DNA of 64,000 bases. It comes from Chaetoderma sp. LZ-2023a. Taxonomy: Eukaryota > Mollusca > Caudofoveata > Chaetodermatida > Chaetodermatidae. Made by a program: the position numbers and the translations under genes. The stretch is from contig CM067363.1 of assembly GCA_034401795.1 (NCBI GenBank), positions 26,215,188 through 26,279,187 on the forward strand, written 5' to 3'. Under the pieces are notes generated by a model that saw only the letters and a program-made list of their open reading frames with translations, ran no database searches and was not told where the DNA came from. This document shows positions 57,330-64,000 of the stretch, in pieces; positions within the stretch are counted from its first letter, which is position 1; every line of letters begins with the position of its first letter.

Positions 57330-57565
57330 AAGGCGGAACAGCGCCGAGTCAAATTACTTTCAAAAAATTCAACCGCATGCTTATTAAGTAGCAAACACTT
57401 ACAAAGGCATACACTTCATATAACATGTTGCACTATTTGAGATTTGATGACGGTCTATATGGAACCCTTTCTGACGTAATGATTGTGACGTCATCATACA
57501 CGCGCTGAGCTGATTCTGACGCCATACGGGGTTATATGATGGAGTGATACTCTGGGAAGGTGAAT
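57330..57565 (-). mobile_element. Truncated family A element
   Basis: One hairpin arm (CGAGTCAAATTACTTTCAAA), TTATTAAGTAGCAAACAC, GTGACGTCATCATACACGCG at about 57486, GATTCTGACGCC, terminus TGGGAAGGTGAATT. Confidence 0.65.
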
Positions 57566-57674
57566 TAGCGTGATGAGCATTGGAACGAAGCTCTACAACA
57601 ATCTCCTGCTGAACAGAAGTTAGCATCATATCGATCCATCCATTCGGAAAGGATTTCCCAAAGGAATGTTGACT

Positions 57675-57832
57675 TTATCCACTATTCTTGCACCGAGGTG
57701 CACCATTCACATCATAGAAGCAAGCCAACTGCAGGTGTCCGTCGTTCTCATAGCCTTCACCAAGAAAATCGATTCCATCTATAACACCATCATGTTTTAG
57801 ACACATCTGGACTATGGTATACAACCCCCCCC
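57675..57832 (-). CDS. Possible exon-like frame, identity unknown
   Basis: Minus-strand frame downstream of a C homopolymer reads MCLKHDGVIDGIDFLGEGYE and ends DVNGAPRCKNSG before a stop. The mix of residues is more protein-like than neighbouring frames, and a CAG precedes ATGTGTC at its upstream edge. I recognise no family; the frame may be chance. Confidence 0.15.
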
Positions 57833-57899
57833 CCCCCTCCATTGACAATGTTAACCACATACTTTGTGACGACCGTTTTACAAACGTCTTCCCTCCAGA

Positions 57900-58070
57900 T
57901 GGTGAGAGCACGGAATGGATAAATTCGATCTGCCACTCAAATATTGACGTCATAATCAACAGAGTCACAAATAGGTTGACGTCACTCTCAAACTTTACAG
58001 AAATACTTCGCCATGAAATTACTTTTAAAATAGGCATCAGCTTACCTGTATACGTCCCTTGAAAATAGGT
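57900..58070 (+). mobile_element. Family A fragment
   Basis: ATTGACGTCATAATCAACAG and GTTGACGTCACTCTC, then ATTACTTTTAAAATAGGCAT and CAGCTTACCTGTATACGTCC. The hairpin is almost entirely deleted. Confidence 0.6.
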
Positions 58071-58079
58071 TTCTGGGCC

Positions 58080-58655
58080 GTCAGTCTTCAAACCCGATGC
58101 TCATCATCAAATTTCTGGACTACGGTATATCTGCTCAGCAGGACATAGCTAAATACCGGCGAACACGCAGTTGATACACAATACTTTGGATGCATTGCGT
58201 TGATGGTTTGGTTACATTACTTTGATGGTTCTTTAAATTAGTCAGTTGATACCGGTAAATTTCTATAAAATGTGGAGAATATCTCAGACTCCACGGGATC
58301 CATGTAAATGGCAGTAAGACAGAATTACGCTGCTGGTGAACACCAGAGACTGCACGATGGAACACATTGCAAGGCGCACTGGACGGGAATGGAAGGATTT
58401 CAAATACCATGGATCACTGTCGCCGGATTCAAAGACGGACGTTATGCTCGGAAAAAAACTCAAGGATTGCTGGCCTGTAGCACACGGGGAACAGTTTGGA
58501 AATCAAAATGCAGCGTAATATCGACGCATGAGTAGATTGATGGGTGCTACAGTCGCCTGCCACAAGTGTTCGATGCCAGGTGGAATAGCCATATGACCAA
58601 CGGCGGGGTGAATAGTGGTACCGCCATATACACACACAACCGCACCCACCCACTG
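58080..58655. other. No gene recognised
   Basis: Several overlapping 60-90 codon frames on both strands, none with a motif. Confidence 0.35.
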
Positions 58656-58659
58656 TCAA

Positions 58660-58785
58660 TGGAGGGATCCCATTTTAGCTATCTCTAGCTTAGCTCCGCC
58701 CACGCTTTGCCCGTACCGGAATCAATCGATCCCTGTAGTTTCTGAATATCAATTTCCAAACAAATGTACAGGTCTTAAAACTATA
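58660..58785 (-). mobile_element. Family A arm fragment
   Basis: AATGGAGGGATCCCATTTTA, TCTCTAGCTTAGCTCCGCCC, GGAATCAATCGATCCCTG, AATTTCCAAACAAATGTACA; stops before the hairpin. Confidence 0.65.
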
Positions 58786-58789
58786 GTCC

Positions 58790-59805
58790 GGCAGTCGCCA
58801 TGTGTCACAGAATAACGATGCAGAAAATCAGTGATATACCGGCCCAGAGCAGTCCACCAGTGACTTTAACATCGAAACAATTCCAGTCAGCTGTTTAATA
58901 GAAATAGTACGGGGCAGTTCAAGGTGCTCCGCCCACCAGCCCGAACCGCGTCCCACTGCACCATGCCTTTCCTAAATAAGTTGTTCGTATTCCTCGACAT
59001 CTCTCGCTGGCGGCGAGCAAAGGTCTTACGCAATGTTCTCTTCAATGAGCTAAACCCGCGAAAAATTAAGCACAAACATGCGCAATCGTAATTGACTAAA
59101 AGCCTCTATAATTAAGCATCTTCCTCGCCGTCAGTGTCATTATAGCCTGAAGCTCTTGAAACATATAGTGCCATCGATCCGAGTTCAGCGATGTAAATTG
59201 TGGACATAATCTCTCGCTCTCCTGGATTCAGCATCGCTGATTGCGCCTGGATACGGTACACTGCTGGCGCGATTGATGTAGCGGTGTCGTTTCAGTTAGT
59301 GCGCTATCGGTGGTGTTGCATAGAACTTTAAACAATTGTATTCCACGGATTCATATGTATGTTCTAGATTTTCATCTTTTGATAATGTAGAAGAATTGTT
59401 GTATTTGATTATTGAAGTGAAGTGCGTTGGATTTTTTCATAAGTGGAGGCGGACCAAAGAAGGTTTCCGTTTTAGAAAGGAAATTATATATTTCTGTGTG
59501 TGAATGTTGTACTCTGTAGCTAACAATACATATGTGGAATGTTTAATTGAGAAAATAGCTAAAGCTCCTAAAAAGTATTACACAAGGTTCCGAGAAAGCT
59601 CGGGAAAATAGCTGGATTGTATATTCGTATCATCGTCCGATGATAAACGTGTGAAAATGGATTAAAGTTTAAGACGAACAACACTTAATTTAATGTATCT
59701 ATTACTTTCACAGTGAATTATATAAATTTTAAGGGGTCTTTTCACATAACATACGCCAATTCTATCGGTAAGCAATGCAATAGTAAAGGTGCAGGACCGA
59801 ACTTA
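58790..59805. other. No repeat family and no gene recognised
   Basis: About 1 kb without the common elements; could be unique or regulatory DNA. No frame of note, no TATA-plus-initiator arrangement I would defend. Confidence 0.4.
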
Positions 59806-59807
59806 GG

Positions 59808-59945
59808 ACTCAGGGGACCACGTGCACAGTTTTCGAATTTTTACCAGAGGCCCTCGGAACTCCTGTTAGAATTGCGAGAAAGCGATGGCCCAGTTTCACT
59901 CGAAATGTTGCTGTGGCCCCTGATGTCAGAGAGCTGTCAAATTTC
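59808..59945 (+). repeat. Family H repeat, copy 1
   Basis: Shares with 63880-64000: TTTTTACCAGAGGCC against TCTTACCTTGAGGCC, then CGGAACTCCTGTTAGAATTG / CAGAACTTCCGTTAAGATTA, CGAGAAAGCGAxGGCCCA, TGTTGC, and CCTGxTGTCAGAG then AGCTGT. It is followed by a C element. Confidence 0.7.
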
Positions 59946-60004
59946 GCCAAATCAGTCTTATACAGTACTGATCAGAAATAGCATTCCGTGTTTCAAACAT
60001 ACAA

Positions 60005-60295
60005 AAAATATACTGTTAAATATTTTGAACATACTTGGATTCGAAGTCAATGCCTTCTAATACAATTATATTCAAAATATTCAACAGAACATTTTTTACA
60101 TCGTGTTCAAAATTGTTTTCTTTTCCAATAGTTGTGGGATATATGCGTGTAACTTAAAGTTATACAAGGACCGCACAAAATAAAACAAACTCCAATTTTG
60201 GCGTCACTATTTATGGGCATTGACAATATAGGGCCCCTGCGCAAATACACTCGTTGCGCTGCCTTAGGTTTGGCGCCGCGAGAGTGCGGCAGCTT
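60005..60295 (+). mobile_element. Family C element
   Basis: Hairpin at 60005-60090 (CTGTTAAATATTTTGAACAT against TATTCAAAATATTCAACAG), then GCGTGTAACTTAAAGTTATA, GGGCCCCTGCGCAAATACAC and TTGCGCTGCCTTAGGTTTGG, the inverse of 19885-20050. Confidence 0.65.
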
Positions 60296-60394
60296 ACGCG
60301 TATAATTATGTTAGTTATTATGTGTGATTGATCGCTTATAGGAGTATTACATCTCAGAAATAACTGAAAATGTGTCCAAAAAAAAACAACAAAA

Positions 60395-60505
60395 AAACAG
60401 ACTGTTGAATATTTAAAATCTAATTGGATAGAATGGCATTGCAACCTAAGGCAGTAATATCTCCCAGTTCAATCACGTTCAAACAAACCATTCATCAGAA
60501 CATAT
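60395..60505 (+). mobile_element. Family C hairpin
   Basis: GACTGTTGAATATTTAAAAT, GCATTGCAACCTAAGGCAGT, CAATCACGTTCAAACAAACC. More worn than its neighbour. Confidence 0.5.
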
Positions 60506-60509
60506 CTGA

Positions 60510-60890
60510 CACGTGCGCTCGTTTAGTTTTGAAAACATGTTAAATTATTTATGAGCGCTACTGTTATTGTTAAAAGAATTAACAACACATATAAATAGTA
60601 TTAAGTCAAAGAACAGAAAGATGTGTTAAAATTAAAACATTGCACACTTTTCTACGAGTATATATATACTTTTTAGTTCCCTTTTCGCCGTGAATAAAGT
60701 TTTATTTGAAACAGCTTTGTAGACAATAGTTACTGTTTATAATAAAACTCCGGATCAAACAGCAACATTCAGGACGATGGACGATTATTCATTGACGTTA
60801 TAATTTAGCCTCTCGAAAACGGTGAATTCTGACCACCTATCAATATAAATGCGTGTACTTGCGGCGTTTCAATTACAAGCCAACTATACA
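60510..60890. other. No gene recognised
   Basis: AT-rich, TATATATAC at about 60660; nothing else. Confidence 0.4.
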
Positions 60891-60899
60891 GGTCGGCTA

Positions 60900-61005
60900 C
60901 GCCGTTAGATCTTGTGAAACTAGTTTGACTGGAAGATGTTGCTGCCATAGGCTTCACCATTTCCCAGTTAAACTGCCTTCAAAATATCAAACATAATATT
61001 CATAA
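60900..61005. repeat. A-type hairpin without arms
   Basis: GATCTTGTGAAACTAGTTTG, GGAAGATGTTGCTGCCATAG, CAGTTAAACTGCCTTCAAAA, ATATCAAACATAATATTCAT. Confidence 0.6.
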
Positions 61006-61009
61006 CATT

Positions 61010-61740
61010 AAAACGAATTTGTAATTATGTGTGCTGTACGGTTGAAATGGTTGGTGTTCAAACGTAATGTACAATACGAAAAGAAATCAGAGTTCATATA
61101 CTTTCGCCATGTGTTCCGAAACATATTTTTGAACGCCCTTTCTCGAAACACTACCAACGGTTGGTATTGTTAGTGGATTAGGCGTTCTAGCGCGCTCTAA
61201 TTTCAGCAAACTCGGGAGAGAAGTTGTATAGGGCATAGGCGCGAGATTTAACAGATAGAGACAAAGCAGAGACATACTATATAACGCGCAGACTGACTGG
61301 TTCATATTCTTTTTTAAACACTACTATCACTCCGCTATGGCTCGAGGGTGATCAATGAAATTTCAATGCATTTATTGTCATTCTATACGGGCCTATGCAC
61401 TTGTATGCCATAGATCTAAAAAATGTAAAAAAAACCCTCATTTGAACATTTGATATTTAGCTTCAGTATTCTAAACGATATTTCCTACACCCTAAAACAA
61501 ATCCGTACAACAAGCACGGACGGACACACACATATCTATTTACGCACTCACCCACACGCTCATAAGCGCGGCCACTGTCGAGTAAATGTGTTGGAGACTG
61601 GGGGTCCATCGATCTGCCATCTGGAGTTGTGTAAACTTAGATGTACTGAGAAGCAATCTTCTGTAGTTAGAGTAAATTACGTTCTACCACCTCACTCGCA
61701 GTGCATGTACAGTACAGAAATTAAACGTATTTCCAAATTA
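61010..61740. other. No gene recognised
   Basis: Unclassified. A 126-codon plus-strand frame (61450-61830) runs into the C hairpin that follows, which argues against its being a gene. Confidence 0.4.
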
Positions 61741-61744
61741 AATG

Positions 61745-61865
61745 CAAAACGTTCTGTTGACTATTTTGAACACGATTGGATTGGAAGACATTGCTGCCTA
61801 CGGCAATTATGTTCAAGATGTTCAAAATAACATTTCTTACATCGTGTACAATATTGCTTTGTTTT
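61745..61865 (+). mobile_element. Family C hairpin
   Basis: TTCTGTTGACTATTTTGAAC, GGATTGGAAGACATTGCTGC, ACGGCAATTATGTTCAAGAT, CATTTCTTACATCGTGTACA, the last also present at about 60098 (ACATCGTGTTCAAAATTG). Confidence 0.65.
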
Positions 61866-61869
61866 GTAA

Positions 61870-62760
61870 ACATCGTAACTTATTTATAAGATGTATTGTA
61901 GATATGCAACGCGCCTCTCAGGAATTTACTCCCCGGTCCATGCGCATCGATCTACTAACTATTATAAACAGCTAGGTATGCACGAGTAAACTAGGTATAA
62001 ATATGTTTCTATTTCAAGTTACCATATATGGGTGGCTAAGAGGACGAGGCATATATAAATCACGTTTCTAATATTCGCACTTAGTATAATTGAATCTGTA
62101 ACGGTGATTGCGAGGGTAATGATGCGGTCATTTCGAGTTAATACACAAGAACAACTAATCGTTACAGTCAGCGTTTTAGGCACGCTTGCGCAACTCGGCG
62201 ATAAATGTCGCTACGGAGGAAATGACGAAAACTTCCGTTCACACCGGATGGCATAAGGCGGGTCGATGCTTTATATTTTCTACATCAGCGTGCTTGTCGC
62301 TAGTAGACAAGTAGCGTGTGCCGGATCTTACTAGCGGTGATTCGGATAAGGGTGCATTTTAGTGAATGCACCACACAATGTAACAAGGGACCCCATACCA
62401 ACCACCCCAGACAAACACCCCTACTGACTGTGGACTCCGAGGCATTAATGAACGTCTTCTATGAGTGATATATAGTTAATTCGTTGTATCGTTTTGTTCA
62501 CGAAAAACACCCACAAAAGCTGGTATGGGACACCGATACGTCCCAGCTGTGAGTCAATGGCACGTTCAAAAGTTAATGTGGTTGAGATAAACTGCAGTGG
62601 ACGTCACGTTGTTGTGTATTACGTGATATGGTTGGTGGAAAAACTGGAAACCTGCATTAGGTTCAACATATTCAGCAGAACAGTTCTTGTTGACTAACGT
62701 GTTTCCTTTTTTTTGTTTTTGGACACCCTTTAACTTATTTCTGAGCTCCATTGTACTACC
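61870..62760. other. No gene recognised
   Basis: Unclassified. A small palindrome near 62297 (CTTGTCGCTAGTAGACAAG). Confidence 0.4.
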
Positions 62761-62764
62761 TTTC

Positions 62765-62895
62765 CATTTTGGCCATTCCCCGTCCTTCTCCAGATAAGCT
62801 CCACCCACATCTCGCTCGTTTTGCGATCGATCGATCTCTGAACTCTCTGGCTATCAATTTTCAGATGCTGGGTCAATACAGGTCTGCTGAATTAT
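62765..62895 (-). mobile_element. Family A arm fragment
   Basis: TTTTGGCCATTCCCCGTCC, CAGATAAGCTCCACCCAC, GCGATCGATCGATCTCTGAA, CTATCAATTTTCAGATGC. The hairpin is absent. Confidence 0.68.
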
Positions 62896-63108
62896 TGATC
62901 CTAAAATAGTATCTTGTTAACAATTTTAACTGTATTTGACTTGTTTGACGTATTCCGATCTTTATCCCAATGTTTCATTCATGTATTCGTGAAGAGGTCT
63001 CGCACATATGGACTCTATCATACAACCTCGGGTTAAACTCATCAAAATTCAGACAGTTTGTTCCGTTTCGTACTACCCCTGAACCAATCTTGTTATCATT
63101 GTTGCCAG

Positions 63109-63253
63109 ACTAATAGAGCTTCTGTCGCAAGCACTTGCGCGAACACGATGCGATAAGGACCATCTTAAGCGAGAGACAAGTCAGCCATTGAGGCAAGATA
63201 AAGACGAGCTTGAAGACCTGTTGACCGCAGACAAGGCAGCGGAGACACAATGA
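63109..63253 (+). CDS. Candidate terminal exon of an unidentified gene
   Basis: A good-looking 3' splice site (pyrimidine-rich CTTGTTATCATTGTTGCCAG, cut after 63108) is followed by an open frame entering in phase 2: LIELLSQALARTRCDKDHLK at 63110-63169, then a charged Glu/Asp/Lys/Leu-rich stretch ending LLTADKAAETQ and TGA at 63251-63253. The composition suggests an amphipathic or coiled-coil helix. No upstream exon, family or polyadenylation signal was identified, so this remains a guess from splice context and composition. Confidence 0.22.
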
Positions 63254-63254
63254 G

Positions 63255-63875
63255 ATGTATTGAACGCGGTCTGGATTCCTAGTAGGCATTCGCGCAGTAT
63301 GTTTCTCTCGTTTATACATTGCTGGGATACACGTGGCAGAAAAATAACAAAGTGTTGTTCTGAAGGTACATGAAATTATATTGCATTTACAAATACACTT
63401 CTAAAGCGGGCATTGCTTCGGTATGCATAGTTTGTCCAGACTATGCAGTTACACATTTGAAAAAGGTTCCATTTGGTTAAATTTCCGGTTAATTAGGCCC
63501 TAGATACTAGAACTAAGGACGATCAACTCGATATGTGAGTCCTCAATGCGCTTTCCTGTAGCGCGTCATCCTTAACTGCAGTTTCACATTTCAGTGTCTG
63601 TCATTTGAATCTTCGTGGGTTTAACCCATATATGCTAGTCTAATGCATCTTCTTGGTACACCATCTTGGTGCTTTCTCAAGTATCGGGTACTCTGGAATA
63701 GAAAGCGTGTCTATAGTGTTTACGTGATTGCGCATCGTGTCCATGAACCGTTAGATAGTGCTGTGTATATAGCATGCCTCTTTTAGCCTATTCGGTGGTG
63801 CACACCAACGAAAGTTGACTGCTATCCTAGCGTTTGTTGCACGGCAATTCGTACAGGTTCGAACGTAGGTCCCAG
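63255..63875. other. No gene or repeat recognised
   Basis: Sequence without common elements; GGTTCGAACGT at about 63857 resembles a B box but lacks tRNA structure. Confidence 0.4.
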
Positions 63876-63879
63876 TGTG

Positions 63880-64000
63880 CCCTGTGCGCATTTTCTGAAA
63901 GTCTTACCTTGAGGCCTCAGAACTTCCGTTAAGATTACGAGAAAGCGAGGGCCCAATATCAGCCTCAATGTTGCGCGAGCTCCTGGTGTCAGAGCTGTGA
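63880..64000 (+). repeat. Family H repeat, copy 2, cut by window end
   Basis: Aligns with 59808-59945 (shared words listed there) and runs to the last base, so the repeat continues outside the window. Confidence 0.7.

Noticed and set aside
61450..61830. 126-codon plus-strand frame
   Set aside because: It runs into the family C hairpin, so its end is transposon sequence; the rest has no motif.

Overview
This window looks like repeat-saturated, gene-poor nuclear DNA from a non-vertebrate animal. The evidence is eukaryotic: no dense ORFs, many microsatellites, hundreds of diverged inverted-repeat elements, a decayed LINE reverse transcriptase of the CR1/Jockey type, and short non-autonomous DNA transposons with hAT-like and piggyBac-like target sites. 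A repeat at 46.1-47.0 kb resembles one I associate with mollusc and other marine invertebrate genomes, so a lophotrochozoan is my best guess, but the species cannot be fixed from the sequence. I see no confident host gene. The best host-exon candidate is a 145-base stretch at 63109-63253.

Labels used below are mine. Family A is an element of about 350-400 bp, written in + orientation as: terminus near GGACCTTTCCAGT, an arm rich in TGACGTCA, an AT-rich AATAAA stretch, a long hairpin whose stem reads GTTGAATATTTTGAAACTAA, then an arm with GATCGATCGATC and GATGGGCGGGGC, and a terminus near ACTGGAAAGGTCC. Family B shares the hairpin but has a different arm (GACGTCAGCTAACA ... GGCAGATCGGAT). Family C shares the start of the hairpin stem and has a third type of arm. 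Family D is a hairpin (ACTGGAATGACTGGCT and its complement), in the best copies bounded by CCCxCTTGTGTCAAC termini next to TTAA, so probably a piggyBac-like MITE. Families E, F, G and H are smaller repeats defined in the features.

Layout. 1-2.9 kb: no gene recognised, simple repeats. 2.98-22.5 kb: three diverged tandem copies of a 6-9 kb segment (about 2985-9165, 9850-16165 and 18925-22530), each carrying shared and private insertions. 22.6-33 kb: a dense succession of family A copies. 34.1-41.6 kb: the most structured part. Two diverged copies of a roughly 1.2 kb segment occur here; the second is split by a 3.1 kb composite element bounded by inverted arrays of a 47-bp minisatellite, and that element contains a LINE remnant which itself carries a hAT-like MITE with an 8-bp target duplication. 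41.7-58.8 kb: more A and D copies, a tandem array of four D hairpins, and A elements whose hairpin loops are filled with long trinucleotide tracts. 58.8-64 kb: sparse unclassified DNA, family C copies, a repeated GC-richer block (H), and the candidate exon.

Nothing here works together as a pathway. The biology in the window is transposon biology: modular foldback elements that exchange arms around a common hairpin, spread about 30 consensus CRE octamers, nest in one another, and seem to seed triplet-repeat growth.
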